Of a DNA stretch of 64,000 nucleotides, positions 38,172 through 47,084 are shown one piece after another. A program made the position numbers and the translations under genes. The notes below the pieces were generated by a model. The model was not told the origin of the DNA. It searched no databases and saw nothing but the letters and a program-made list of their open reading frames with translations. Within the stretch, counting starts at the first letter, position 1. Every line of letters starts with the position of its first letter. This DNA comes from Rhodoblastus sp963710275 (GTDB lineage: Bacteria; Pseudomonadota; Alphaproteobacteria; Rhizobiales; Beijerinckiaceae), in assembly GCA_963710275.1 (NCBI GenBank), contig CAVPZS010000012.1, forward strand, positions 124,001 through 188,000. The letters are read 5' to 3'.

Positions 38172-39221
38172 ATGAGCGACAGCGGATCCATGCTTTTCGA
38201 CATGGCCCATGGCCTGTTCGCCGAATTTTACGACGCCGGGGCGACGCGCCGCGCGGAGGCGGGCCAATGGCCTGATGAGGATTGGGCGCGGGTGGTCGAA
38301 CTGGGGCTGCCAAAGGCCTTGCTGCCGGAAAAAGCCGGCGGCTTCGGCGTCGATCCCGTTGAAGCGCTCGGACTGGTCCGCATCGCCGGATTTCATGCGT
38401 TGCCCTTGCCTCTGGCCGAAACCATGATGGCCGGATGGCTCTTCGCGCAAGCGGGGTTGCCTGTCCCCGAAGGGCCGCTGTCGGTTGCGCTGTCGGGGCC
38501 TGCCGGGATCATCAAACTCTCGAAGCGCCATCTGGCGGGAGCGGCGCGCCGAACGCCCTGGGGCGCTCGGGCGCAAGCGCTCGCCGTCGTGACCGAGGAC
38601 GGACATGTCGCGCATGTGCGGCGGGGACAGTGGACCGTCCTCGCGGAATGCCGCAATCTCGCGGGCGAACCGCGCGACGACCTTGCTTTCGACACCAGGA
38701 TCGACGCCGATCGCGTCGCGCCGCTTCCCGACGGACTGACCTCCCGAAATGGCCGCGCGCTCGGCGCCGCGATGCGCAGCTTGGGGATCGCCGGGGCGCT
38801 TGAGCGCGTGCTGGCGCTCACCGTGACCTACGCCAACGAGCGCGTACAATTCGGCCGCGCCATCGGCAAATTCCAGGCGGTGCAGCAATCGCTCGCCGTG
38901 CTGGCGGGGCAGGCGGCGGCGGCCGGCGGCGGCGCCGATCTCGCGGCGGAAGCCGTGGCGGCGGGCTTGCGCGATCTCCTGCCCGTGGCGGTCGCCAAGA
39001 TGCGGACCGGCGAGGCGGCGTCCAGCGCCGCGGCCATCGCCCACCAGATCCACGGCGCCATCGGGTTTACGCGCGAACATGCGCTGCATTTTCTCACCAT
39101 GCGGCTATGGGCCTGGCGCGACGAATTCGGCAATGAAACGGAATGGGCCCGGCTGGTCGGGGCCGGCGCGCTCGCCGCCGGCGGCGCCGGGCTCTGGCCG
39201 ATGATCGCGGCGGCGGGATGA
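38172..39221 (+). CDS. Acyl-CoA dehydrogenase, subunit-like (alpha of a heteromeric pair?)
   Basis: A 349-residue acyl-CoA dehydrogenase family protein. The N-terminal helical domain opens with GSMLFDMAHGLFAEFYDAGA, and the C-terminal FAD domain shows ANERVQFGRAIGKFQAVQQS and AIAHQIHGAIGFTREHALHF. The central beta domain is degenerate and the usual TEPGSGSD acyl-binding motif is missing. The gene overlaps the next dehydrogenase by 4 bp, which suggests a heteromeric enzyme like those of steroid catabolism, where one subunit is incomplete. The start ATG 38172 gives MSDSGSMLF. A regulon operator lies upstream. Confidence 0.85.
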   Translation: MSDSGSMLFDMAHGLFAEFYDAGATRRAEAGQWPDEDWARVVELGLPKALLPEKAGGFGVDPVEALGLVRIAGFHALPLPLAETMMAGWLFAQAGLPVPEGPLSVALSGPAGIIKLSKRHLAGAARRTPWGARAQALAVVTEDGHVAHVRRGQWTVLAECRNLAGEPRDDLAFDTRIDADRVAPLPDGLTSRNGRALGAAMRSLGIAGALERVLALTVTYANERVQFGRAIGKFQAVQQSLAVLAGQAAAAGGGADLAAEAVAAGLRDLLPVAVAKMRTGEAASSAAAIAHQIHGAIGFTREHALHFLTMRLWAWRDEFGNETEWARLVGAGALAAGGAGLWPMIAAAG

Positions 39222-40378
39222 CGCAGATGCAGGAGTTCGCCTTTCCGCCGCCCCCGCCCGCCAGCGCCGAAGTCGAGGCCTTGCGCCTGGAGGTCCGCGC
39301 CTTTCTCGCCGAGGAACTCGCCGGGCGCACGCCGGCGCAGCGCGCCTGGTCGTGGAGCGGCTTTTCGCGTGAGTTCAGCAAGAAACTCGGCGCGCGCGGC
39401 TGGATCGGCATGACCTGGCCGAAGAAATACGGCGGCCAGGAATTGGCGCCTTTCATCGTTATGTGGTGATCGAGGAAATGCTCGCGGCCGGGGCGCCGGT
39501 CGCGGCGCACTGGATCGCCGACCGGCAGAGCGGCCCGACGCTGCTGCGTTTCGGCACGGAGCAGCAGCGCATCGCCGTGCTGCCGCGGATCGCCGCGGGC
39601 GAAAGCTTTTTCTGCATCGGCATGAGCGAGCCCGACATCGGCTCCGATCTCGCGTCGACGCGCACCCGCGCGACGCCTGACGATGGCGGCTTCCGCGTCA
39701 ACGGCACCAAGCTCTGGACCAGCTTCGCGCATGAATCCGACTACATGATCCTGTTCTGCCGCACCAGCGGCGGCCCCGAGGACCGCCACAAGGGCTGCAG
39801 CCAGTTCCTGGTCGACATGAAGACGCCGGGCATTGTCGTGCGTCCCGTCCTCGCCATGGCCGGCGAACATCATTTCAACGAAGTCGTGTTCGAGGACGTG
39901 TTCCTGCCGTCTTCCGCGCTGCTCGGAAAGCTCGGCGACGGCTGGGACCAGGTCACCAGCGAGCTGGCCTTCGAGCGCAGCGGGCCGGAACGGTTCCTGT
40001 CGTGCTTCACCCTGCTGGTCGAACTGGTCAAGGCGCTGGGCGCGGATCCCCGGGACGAAGCGGCGGTCGCCGTGGGCCGGCTGACCTCGCATCTGATCAT
40101 GCTGCGACGGCTGTCGCGTTCGGTCGCGGGGATGCTGGAGCGCGGGGAGAATCCGGCGTTGCAGGCGGCCCTGGTCAAGGACCTCGGCGCCCTCGTCGAG
40201 CAGGAAATTCCCGAGATCGCCCGGCGGCTGGTCGCCGAGGAGCCGGAGCTGCGCTCGACGCGCGACTTCTGCGCCGTGCTGGCGCATATGGTCGTCAACG
40301 CGCCGGCTTTTTCGCTGCGCGGCGGCACGCGCGAGATCCTGCGCGGCATTATCGCCCGCGGGCTCGGTCTTGCGTTGA
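39218..40378 (+). CDS. Acyl-CoA dehydrogenase, partner of the preceding gene, two indels
   Basis: About 387 residues. Typical segments are the N-terminal EVEALRLEVRAFLAEELAGR, GARGWIGMTWPKKYGGQE, the substrate/flavin motif GMSEPDIGSDLASTRTRA, LWTSFAHESDYMILFCRTSG and the C-terminal FSLRGGTREILRGII. The frame breaks near 39455. At the end an extra T in CGGTCTTGCGTTGA hides the stop: removing it gives GLGLR then TGA at 40376-40378. Without that correction the frame runs straight into the next gene and looks like a fusion. A natural start for the next gene, with its own ribosome site, supports two separate proteins. Confidence 0.88.
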
Positions 40379-40401
40379 ATCTTGAAAGGAAGAACAGCTT
40401 C

Positions 40402-41202
40402 ATGTCCGATCCCGTGCTTTACGAAAATGTCGACGGCGTCGTCACGCTGACCCTGAACCGGCCGGAGATGCGCAACCCCATTTCCGATCCCGAAATGGTC
40501 GAGGCGCTGATCGAGGCCCTGACCAAAGCCGACAATGACGATGGCGTGCGCGTGATCATCCTGACAGGCGCGGGCACGGCCTTTTCCTCAGGCGGCAATC
40601 TGCAAGGCCATGGGCGAGGCCGGCGGCCTCAACGACAAGCTTCCCGTGCGCACGCGGTCGAATTACAAGCGCGGCATCCAGCGCATTCCGCTGGCGTTCG
40701 AAGCGTGGAAGTGCCGATCATCGCCGCCGTCAACGGACCGGCGATCGGCGCCGGCTGTGACCTCGCCTGCATGTGCGACATGCGCATCGCCTCGCAGAGC
40801 GCGCGGTTCGCCGAAAGCTTTGTCAAGGTTGGCATCGTGCCGGGCGACGGCGGCGCGTGGCTGCTGCCGCGTGTGGTCGGCTTTTCGAAAGCCTGCGAAA
40901 TGGCGTTCACCGGCGACCCCATCGGCGCCGAGGAGGCGCTGGCCTGCGGGCTGGTGTCGAAGGTCGTGCCGGACGCCGAACTGCTTGCCGCGGCCAACGC
41001 GCTGGCTGCGCGGATAAAGGTCAATCCGCCGCATGCGGTGCGGATGACCAAGCGCCTGCTGCGCGAAGGGCGGCATGTGCGCATCGACACGCTGCTGGAA
41101 ATGTCGGCGGCGATGCAGGCGCTGGCCCACGCCACCGCCGATCACCGCGAAGCCGTCGCCGCCATGCTGGGAAAACGCAAGCCGAATTTCACCGGCGAGT
41201 GA
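40402..41202 (+). CDS. Enoyl-CoA hydratase/isomerase family protein, compensating frameshifts
   Basis: A crotonase-fold enzyme of about 266 residues that hydrates or isomerises enoyl-CoA. Seen are VVTLTLNRPEMRNPISDPEM, the first oxyanion segment GTAFSSGGNL, the second AAVNGPAIGAGCDLACMCDM, FVKVGIVPGDGGAWLLPRVV and the C-terminal HREAVAAMLGKRKPNF. Between about 40606 and 40705 the frame is shifted (one extra C in CTGCAAGGCC), then returns; the intervening frame reads MGEAGGLNDKLPVRTRSNYK, typical of the family. The start ATG 40402 follows GAAAGGAAG. It forms a unit with the two dehydrogenases upstream. Confidence 0.88.
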   Translation: MSDPVLYENVDGVVTLTLNRPEMRNPISDPEMVEALIEALTKADNDDGVRVIILTGAGTAFSSGGNLQGHGRGRRPQRQASRAHAVELQARHPAHSAGVRSVEVPIIAAVNGPAIGAGCDLACMCDMRIASQSARFAESFVKVGIVPGDGGAWLLPRVVGFSKACEMAFTGDPIGAEEALACGLVSKVVPDAELLAAANALAARIKVNPPHAVRMTKRLLREGRHVRIDTLLEMSAAMQALAHATADHREAVAAMLGKRKPNFTGE

Positions 41203-41345
41203 TAGGCCATCGCGTTTCCGCGATTGTTCATCTGTTGCTTCGTCGGGAAGAGAGTAGCGATGATCCTCACTAGCTCCGAGGCCGTCACTGCACTAACATT
41301 CCGATTGGACCCGTGGCGCCGATTCATGGGAGAAAGGGAGAGCCT

Positions 41346-41951
41346 ATGCGCGAATCCTTTGATCAATTGAAGAGAATTTCGCTTTTATTGACCGCCATTT
41401 ATGTGGCGTTCGCCCTCTTTCCGGTGAAGGCTCGCGCACGCTCCGGCTTCTTCGGAGCCAATAAGTCCGTAATCCTCGTCTACATCGACAAAACCAGCCA
41501 ACAAATGACGGTTTCCTTGGATGGGGAAGAAAGATATCGATGGCCGGTATCAACGGGCCGAGCAGGATATTCAACTCCATCGGGAACCTATACCGCAACG
41601 TCCATGAACGAGATCTGGTATAGTAAAGAGTTTGACAACGCCCCCATGCCCCATGCCGTTTTCTTTATCAAGGACGGCCATGCCATTCACGGCACCTTCG
41701 AGGTGAAGAGCCTTGGCAAACCCGTATCGCATGGCTGCGTGCGTATCTCGCCTGAAAATGCCGCGATACTTTATGAGCTGGTGCGGGAGAATGGCCTGGA
41801 GAACACAAAGGTGGTGCTTGCCGGCTCCAGTTCGGGCGAGGTCGCCAGGAGTAAGACAAGACCGCGTGGGGTGTCTTCAGAACCGTCGTCCGACGCCGCT
41901 TATCGCAACAGATCCCAAAATTACGATCAAGCGCCGTGGATACATTGGTGA
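41346..41951 (+). CDS. L,D-transpeptidase (YkuD domain), exported
   Basis: A 201-residue periplasmic enzyme that forms 3-3 peptidoglycan crosslinks or anchors proteins. A signal/anchor helix (RISLLLTAIYVAFALFPVKA) precedes the YkuD domain: VILVYIDKTSQQMTVSLDGE, WPVSTGRAGYSTPSGTYTAT and the catalytic HGTF plus SHGCVRISPENAAILYELV with the active-site cysteine. The C-terminal 35 residues are low complexity (RSKTRPRGVSSEPSSDAAY). Strong AGGGAGAG ribosome site before ATG 41346. Local GC is lower than in neighbouring genes. Confidence 0.92.
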   Translation: MRESFDQLKRISLLLTAIYVAFALFPVKARARSGFFGANKSVILVYIDKTSQQMTVSLDGEERYRWPVSTGRAGYSTPSGTYTATSMNEIWYSKEFDNAPMPHAVFFIKDGHAIHGTFEVKSLGKPVSHGCVRISPENAAILYELVRENGLENTKVVLAGSSSGEVARSKTRPRGVSSEPSSDAAYRNRSQNYDQAPWIHW

Positions 41952-41975
41952 AGACCAGGTTGTCGCGTTTGCAGG

Positions 41976-41997
41976 ATTGCGGTCCGTCGACCGCAAT
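41976..41997 (+). terminator. Strong hairpin after the L,D-transpeptidase gene
   Basis: ATTGCGGTC-CGTC-GACCGCAAT, a perfect 9-bp stem with a 4-nt loop, 25 bp past the stop. No T-run follows, so it is either a U-less terminator or a 3'-end stabiliser. Confidence 0.45.
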
Positions 41998-42290
41998 GAA
42001 ATTCGGTAATCTTGTTTCGGACCACACGGCCGATAATCATCGCGAAGTCGCCGCCATTATCTTGGTCATCTCCAAATTTCTTTCACTCTCTATTTATTAC
42101 GTTGCGATGCCGACGCGGCGCAATGAAGCAGCGTTAACAGCCGTGAAATCGAAACGACCTAGGATCTTGGCGATTTATCTGTTTGTCGCGCGTTTGAATT
42201 CGATTGCTTGCGTCACCTCTTTCATCGGCAGGCAGGGTCCGCAAGAGAATTTGTTTTCCTCGCGAATTGATCCCTGGACCATGAGCAGCC
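41998..42290. other. Intergenic, relatively AT-rich, no gene seen
   Basis: About 290 bp of lower GC between the hairpin and the TPR gene. Open frames here have atypical composition and no recognisable family. The TPR promoter must lie here, but I cannot place -35/-10 elements with confidence. Confidence 0.4.
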
Positions 42291-44033
42291 ATGCAAGGCA
42301 AACCCCAAGACACCGTTATTGTGAATTGCCAGGGATCGGAAAGGCTGCGCGCCCTTGTCCGCAAGGTTTTTGCCGCCGGGTCCAGCCTTCCGCCGAACCT
42401 GCTTCTTTTGGGGGTGATGGCTACGGATCGCCCCACGATGCCGGTCTGGTTGCAGGTCATCCTGTTCGGCGGTTTGGGGGTCGGCGTCTTGGGGCTATTT
42501 GGCGAGATTCGCGCCTTGATCAGGCGCTTTTCGCGCCGCGACTGCATGAATTTGAACGCCGATGGATTCACTTATCTGCTGAAATCCGGCGGCGCCGCCA
42601 TGCTTCCCTGGTCATGCATCTCGGGTTGCGCTGCGTTGAATGACGACAACCGACAAATCCTGCGCATCTTCCTTCGCGAAAGCCTGACGCCGCCACCTGC
42701 CGTCGATCGCGGGACTTGGCTTGAAGCGAGCGTGAACCAGAAGCTTGCCGCGAAGTCGAAACACGACACGGATCGATATTTCGACGTTGACTTCGCCCTG
42801 ACGGAAAGGCCCGGATACTCGCTGTGGCTGGCCACGCGGGCTTGCGCGGATTGGATCGCCGCGACGCGCGGGACTTCGGTGGAGTCGAATAATGTCCGGC
42901 CCTTCGAGGATTACACGGGAAAATACGAAACGCCGCGCGCCAGATTTGCGAGTGGAACGCGCAAGGCTTTCAATTTCGGCTTTCGGGACTTCGCCATTGT
43001 CCTGGGCTTGGCCGCAGTCTTCACGATCGGCTTTTTCGCCCTCGTGAAGACGTTCAAGCCCCGCGCCGATTCCGAAGCCGCCGAGATCTGTTTCAAAGCC
43101 GGAGGGGACAAAAGGATTGCTGCCTGCACGCGCGTCATTGAAGGCAACGCAGCCCAGGGGAATAAAGCGTGGGCATACAACAATCGCGGCAACGCCTACC
43201 GGGATGACAAGCGCGACCTCGATCATGCGCTCGCGGATTATGAGCAGGCGATCCGCCTCGATCCGACCTATGCTTTCGCCTATAACGGGCGCGGCAATGT
43301 GCATTGGGACAAGGGTGAGATCGATCCTGCCCTCTCCGATTACGACTTTGCCATCCGCTTCGATCCCAAATTCGCCCATCCCTATAATGGTCGCGGAAAC
43401 GTCTATCTGGAGGAAGGCGACCTCGACCGCGCGCTTGACGCATATGAGCGGGCGATCCGCCTGGATTCGAACCTTGCTTTGGCTTTCGACGGTCGCGGCA
43501 ATGTTTATCGCGATCGCGGCGATCTTGCTCAGGCGCTCGCCAATTACGCCAAGGCGGTTCTGATCGATCCGCGCTTCGACGCGGCGCTTCGCAACCAGGC
43601 CCTCACTGAACTCTACCGAGGCGAGGTCAAGCAGGCGCTGACCCATTTCGATGCTTTGGCGCCCAGGGACGCCTATGCGGCGATCTGGCGAGAAATCGTG
43701 GCGCAACGCAGCGATCAGCCAGGCGCGCTGAGGGAGCAGACGGCGAAGATGGATATGAATCTCTGGCCTGCTCCGCTCATACACATGTTTCTGGGGCAGA
43801 TATCGTCGGACGACTTGCTGGCCGCCGCTGAAGCGGCCGATTTCGACAAGAAAAGAGGCCAGGTTTGCGAGGCCAACCTGTACATCGGCGAAAAGGCGCT
43901 TCTCTCGGGGGCGAAGGAAGAAGCCGTCGAGCGGTTCAAGACTGCTGCGAAGGATTGTCCCGGAGACTATCTTGAGTTTGCCGCAGCAAGATTGGAGCTT
44001 GCCGCGCTTGGCGTTGCGCGGTCTGACCGCTAA
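42291..44033 (+). CDS. TPR-repeat membrane protein
   Basis: A 580-residue protein with a first hydrophobic stretch (VWLQVILFGGLGVGVLGLFG, about residues 53-72), a cytosolic domain of about 150 residues, a second helix (DFAIVLGLAAVFTIGFFALV, about 230-250) and then four tetratricopeptide repeats (about 290-430). The repeats share the pattern NGRGNVYxDxGDLDxALxDY followed by xxAIRLDP. A Cys-containing segment, AAEICFKAGGDKRIAACTRV, precedes the repeats, resembling Sel1/TPR periplasmic proteins. The tail has further helical pairs. TPRs usually mediate protein contacts; the partner is unknown. The start ATG 42291 lacks a good ribosome site. Confidence 0.8.
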   Translation: MQGKPQDTVIVNCQGSERLRALVRKVFAAGSSLPPNLLLLGVMATDRPTMPVWLQVILFGGLGVGVLGLFGEIRALIRRFSRRDCMNLNADGFTYLLKSGGAAMLPWSCISGCAALNDDNRQILRIFLRESLTPPPAVDRGTWLEASVNQKLAAKSKHDTDRYFDVDFALTERPGYSLWLATRACADWIAATRGTSVESNNVRPFEDYTGKYETPRARFASGTRKAFNFGFRDFAIVLGLAAVFTIGFFALVKTFKPRADSEAAEICFKAGGDKRIAACTRVIEGNAAQGNKAWAYNNRGNAYRDDKRDLDHALADYEQAIRLDPTYAFAYNGRGNVHWDKGEIDPALSDYDFAIRFDPKFAHPYNGRGNVYLEEGDLDRALDAYERAIRLDSNLALAFDGRGNVYRDRGDLAQALANYAKAVLIDPRFDAALRNQALTELYRGEVKQALTHFDALAPRDAYAAIWREIVAQRSDQPGALREQTAKMDMNLWPAPLIHMFLGQISSDDLLAAAEAADFDKKRGQVCEANLYIGEKALLSGAKEEAVERFKTAAKDCPGDYLEFAAARLELAALGVARSDR

Positions 44034-44159
44034 AAAGATTGTGTTTTAGAGGCTTGGGGCAAAGCCCGTTAGCGCCGCGAATTTCGCGTCCGGCTCATTT
44101 GAGACCTTCGTGTTCACGTTGGCGGCGAGGGACAATTGCATTCCGTCGATGTGGCGGTC

Positions 44160-44197
44160 ATGGCGTCCCCGTGATTTTATGGCGTCCCCGTAATTCT
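44160..44197. repeat. Imperfect 19-bp tandem repeat
   Basis: ATGGCGTCCCCGTGATTTT is followed directly by ATGGCGTCCCCGTAATTCT (17 of 19 identical). It lies in the 270-bp gap between the TPR gene and a small exported protein. It could be a remnant of a mobile-element end or an operator pair. Confidence 0.8.
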
Positions 44198-44303
44198 TGA
44201 GAAAAACCGCAATTCGACCGGACTGGACAATTTCGCGTCATCGCTTCAAACTTGACCTGATCCTTTGGGCGTCCAGCTGAAAATCTGAGGTAAAGGGAAA
44301 GTC

Positions 44304-44645
44304 ATGACTGACAAGGCGCTCGCGTTTCGGGGGATGTTCGCAAGTCTGCTGGTCCTGACGCCCACCATGGCCGTCGCCGACGGACTCAACGCGCTGGTTG
44401 GCCGCTATGGTTTCAACTGGTTGCAGGACCCTAGCAAGGCAAAATGCATGCCTATCAATGGAAATATGGTGCGGACGTTCGGCGCGAAGCCATATGTTTG
44501 CGACCTCACCCCGATCAAGAACACGGCGTCGGGTGAAAGCGCGGTCAAATGCAGCAAAAACGACAATCGTGTTGAATATCTGATCTTCGATACCAAGGCA
44601 GGATGCGACAGGGAGCGCAAAACCCAGGCGGCAAATGGCGATTGA
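44304..44645 (+). CDS. Small exported protein (113 aa), hypothetical
   Basis: A signal peptide (FRGMFASLLVLTPTMAVADG) is followed by about 88 residues with four cysteines (in KCMPIN, YVCDLTP, VKCSKND and AGCDRE), which could form two disulfides in the periplasm. I do not recognise a family. The start ATG 44304 follows AAAGGGAAA. Composition is less GC-rich than average here. Confidence 0.65.
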   Translation: MTDKALAFRGMFASLLVLTPTMAVADGLNALVGRYGFNWLQDPSKAKCMPINGNMVRTFGAKPYVCDLTPIKNTASGESAVKCSKNDNRVEYLIFDTKAGCDRERKTQAANGD

Positions 44646-44901
44646 TAGGGGCGTATGAGAAGAAAATGCTTGAGCAAAGCGACGCCCGCTCTGAAAGGTC
44701 CAGCCTAGCGTAGGACTGATTGAGCCAGGCATTACCTCGCCCTTTTCGACTAAGCGACAGTGGCGTTACAATTGATAAATACTTTCTTCCCAGATATCCC
44801 TCTGCCGAGAGTTATGCGATCGTAGTCAGCGACTGCGGCGCTTCGCGCAAGGACCACAATCCGCCCATCCCTGCCGTTACTGGGAATACGCGCCCCCCTT
44901 A

Positions 44902-44927
44902 AGTGAGCGGCCCGTCGGACGCTCACT
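44902..44927 (-). terminator. Hairpin at the 3' end of the nitroreductase gene
   Basis: AGTGAGCG-10 nt-CGCTCACT, a perfect 8-bp stem overlapping the nitroreductase stop codon. No U-tract follows on the gene's strand. Confidence 0.4.
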
Positions 44928-45621
44928 CCCAGCAGAATGTCGCAAAGCTTTCCACCGGCTCGCGGTCCGCGACATAGCTGTTGATCAGCGCGTCCGGATC
45001 GATGCGGCCCATCGCCATGCCGCAGACCATGACGTCGCCGTCGGGGATCGGCAGCACCTGCCGGATCAGGCCGTGGTATTTGGAAAAGGCCTGCTGCGGG
45101 CAGGTTTCCAGGCCAAAGGCGCGCGCGGCGATCATAACCGATTGCAGGAAGGCGCCGATGTCGATCCAGGCCGACTGGCCGTGGCGGCGGTCGATGGAGA
45201 AGAACAGCCCGACCGGCGCGCCGAACAGCAGGTAATTGCGCCCGCCCTGCCTCTGCATCCCGGCCTTGTCTTCCCTGGGGATGCCGAGATGGGTGAACAT
45301 GGCCTTGCCCTGCTTGCGCCGCATCCCCAGCGCCGGCTCGAACATGTCTTCGGGATAATAGACATAGCCTTCCTCGGGCGCCGGCTTCCCGCTCTCGAAG
45401 GCCGCGTGGACCAGGGCGCAAAGCTTGTCGCGCGTCGCGCCCCCCGCGACAAAGACCCGCCATGGCTGGATATTGGAGCCGGTCGGCGACCGGCTGGCGA
45501 TCTCCAGAATCCGCCTGATCACCTGGAGATCGACAGGTTCGGGCAGAAAGGCCCGAACGCTGCGGCGACCTGTTATGGCGTCGACGGCGGTGATCCCGTT
45601 TCCGTCCGGGTCAAATGTCAT
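44923..45621 (-). CDS. Nitroreductase family protein
   Basis: A 232-residue FMN-dependent oxidoreductase. Family features are the N-terminal FMN-phosphate segment AITGRRSVRAFLPEPVDLQV, RRILEIASRSPTGSNIQPWR, WIDIGAFLQSVMIAARAFGL and the C-terminal VMVCGMAMGRIDPDALINSY. This subgroup includes enzymes annotated as nitrobenzoate reductase or enoate-type reductase; the substrate is not clear. The gene is divergent from the ABC importer, with two regulon operators between them, so it may reduce a nitro group or double bond in the imported compound. Confidence 0.9.
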   Translation of the reverse strand: MTFDPDGNGITAVDAITGRRSVRAFLPEPVDLQVIRRILEIASRSPTGSNIQPWRVFVAGGATRDKLCALVHAAFESGKPAPEEGYVYYPEDMFEPALGMRRKQGKAMFTHLGIPREDKAGMQRQGGRNYLLFGAPVGLFFSIDRRHGQSAWIDIGAFLQSVMIAARAFGLETCPQQAFSKYHGLIRQVLPIPDGDVMVCGMAMGRIDPDALINSYVADREPVESFATFCWE

Positions 45622-45635
45622 ATGGCCTCCAGAAA

Positions 45636-45670
45636 ATTCAATGAGTGAAACGATAGTTCAAAAAATGAAA
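45636..45670. promoter_or_regulatory. Operators A1 and A2 of the TTTCA-N5-TGAAA family
   Basis: ATTCA-ATGAG-TGAAA (45636-45650) and GTTCA-AAAAA-TGAAA (45656-45670), each one mismatch to the consensus. Centres are 20 bp apart, two helical turns, so two dimers would sit on the same face. They lie 15 bp from the nitroreductase start. Confidence 0.65.
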
Positions 45671-45799
45671 TCCCGCCAGAGGACGTTGAAACAGGAAATC
45701 GCTATTGACCTTGTGTTCGGGAGGGGGAACAATCCCTCGATGATCGGGAAAACCGACGGGCGCGGCGCAAGGCCGTCAGCCAGGCAGGGAAGGAACGGA

Positions 45800-47062
45800 A
45801 TGTTTCGGAAGAGCGTCCTTTTGGCGGTCGCCGCATGCGCCGCCGCCGCGATGATGTTTTCGGGTCCGGCAAGAGCCGCCGAGGCGCCCTCCGAAATCAA
45901 GATCGGCACGCTCTACGCCTCTTCGGGCGCCTATGCCGGCATCTCCACCACCATTAATCTCGGCCTGAAGATCTGGATCGAGCAGAAGAACGCGGAGGGC
46001 GGCGTCTACGTCAAGCCGTTCGACAAGAAGATTCCGATCAAGCTCGTGGCCTATGACGACCAGTCGAACACGGCGACGGCGGCGACGCTCTACAACCAGC
46101 TGATCACCCAGGACAGGGTCGATATTCTCGTCGCCGATTCCGGCTCCGTGCTGACCTCGGTGGCGGTTCCGATCGCCCGCGACCACAAGATGTTCCTGTT
46201 CGACCAGACCGGCACGGGCGCGGCCTTCTTCACCAAGGACAATCCCTATATCGCCTTGATGTCGATTCCGGCCTCCAACGTCTGGCCGCGCTATCTTGGC
46301 GAGTTCCTGACCAAGGCGGGTCCGGGTCTGGGAATCAAGAAAGTGGCGCTGCTCTACGCCACCAACGATTTCACCGGCACTCAGGCGACCACGATCCGCA
46401 ACATGATCAAGGCCAGCGGCGCGCCGCTCGAGATCGTCTACGATGAGGGCGTGCCGACCAGCACTACCAACTATTCGGTGCTGATCAACAATATCAGCGC
46501 CGCCGAGCCTGACGCGGTGATCGAACTCGGCTATCCCGGAAACGACACGACGTTCCTGCGCAATCTCCAGGACAGCGGCGAGAAGTTCAAGTTCCTGTTC
46601 TGCCTCTATCCCGGCATCGAGCCGGAACTGCTGGAGAAGAATGTCGGAGCGCAGGCGCTCGAGAATATCTTCACCTATGTCATGTCCTCGTCCCTGGCCT
46701 ACAAGCCGAATTTTGGCCTGCCGCTTGCCGACTTCAAGGCGCTGTGGACGTCGAAAACTGCGGATAAACACGTCGAATTCGGCTTCAATTCGGTCGCCGG
46801 CTACAATACCGGACTGGTGATCGAGAAGGCGCTGGGGGCGACGGCGAGCCTCGACCAGCTCGACATCCGCAAGGCCGTTTTTGCGCAGTCCGGCAAGCTG
46901 ACGACTCTCGCTGGCCCGTTCGAGCTGAACGAAGAGGGCGCCCAGGTCGGCATGCTCACGCCGATCGGCCAGATCGAGGCCGACAAGGGCGAGACCAAAT
47001 TCGTCGTCGTCTATCCGCCGGACCTGGCTACAGGCAAGCCGGTCTATCCTGCTCCGAAATGA
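45800..47062 (+). CDS. Branched-chain amino-acid-type ABC substrate-binding protein
   Basis: A 420-residue periplasmic binding protein of the LivJ/LivK (peripla_BP_6) family. Signal peptide (SVLLAVAACAAAAMMFSGPA then RAAE), then IKIGTLYASSGAYAGISTTI, IKLVAYDDQSNTATAATLYN, VDILVADSGSVLTSVAVPIA and FNSVAGYNTGLVIEKALGAT. Members of this family often bind aromatic or other organic acids rather than amino acids. It is the first gene of a complete importer operon and the ligand is probably the substrate of the CoA pathway around it. The start ATG 45800 follows AAGGAA. Confidence 0.92.
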   Translation: MFRKSVLLAVAACAAAAMMFSGPARAAEAPSEIKIGTLYASSGAYAGISTTINLGLKIWIEQKNAEGGVYVKPFDKKIPIKLVAYDDQSNTATAATLYNQLITQDRVDILVADSGSVLTSVAVPIARDHKMFLFDQTGTGAAFFTKDNPYIALMSIPASNVWPRYLGEFLTKAGPGLGIKKVALLYATNDFTGTQATTIRNMIKASGAPLEIVYDEGVPTSTTNYSVLINNISAAEPDAVIELGYPGNDTTFLRNLQDSGEKFKFLFCLYPGIEPELLEKNVGAQALENIFTYVMSSSLAYKPNFGLPLADFKALWTSKTADKHVEFGFNSVAGYNTGLVIEKALGATASLDQLDIRKAVFAQSGKLTTLAGPFELNEEGAQVGMLTPIGQIEADKGETKFVVVYPPDLATGKPVYPAPK

Positions 47063-47084
47063 ATCGCGGCTGATTGGGCGGGGC

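Noticed and set aside
39463..41202. An apparent fusion of acyl-CoA dehydrogenase and enoyl-CoA hydratase in one reading frame
   Set aside because: Removing one T at about 40371 restores the dehydrogenase ending GLGLR with TGA at 40376-40378, followed by a ribosome site and ATG 40402. The hydratase also contains two more indels. The fusion is an artefact.
41936..42643. A 235-codon open frame covering the gap after the L,D-transpeptidase and the start of the TPR gene
   Set aside because: Atypical composition, no recognisable family, and it overlaps a hairpin and the better-supported TPR frame.
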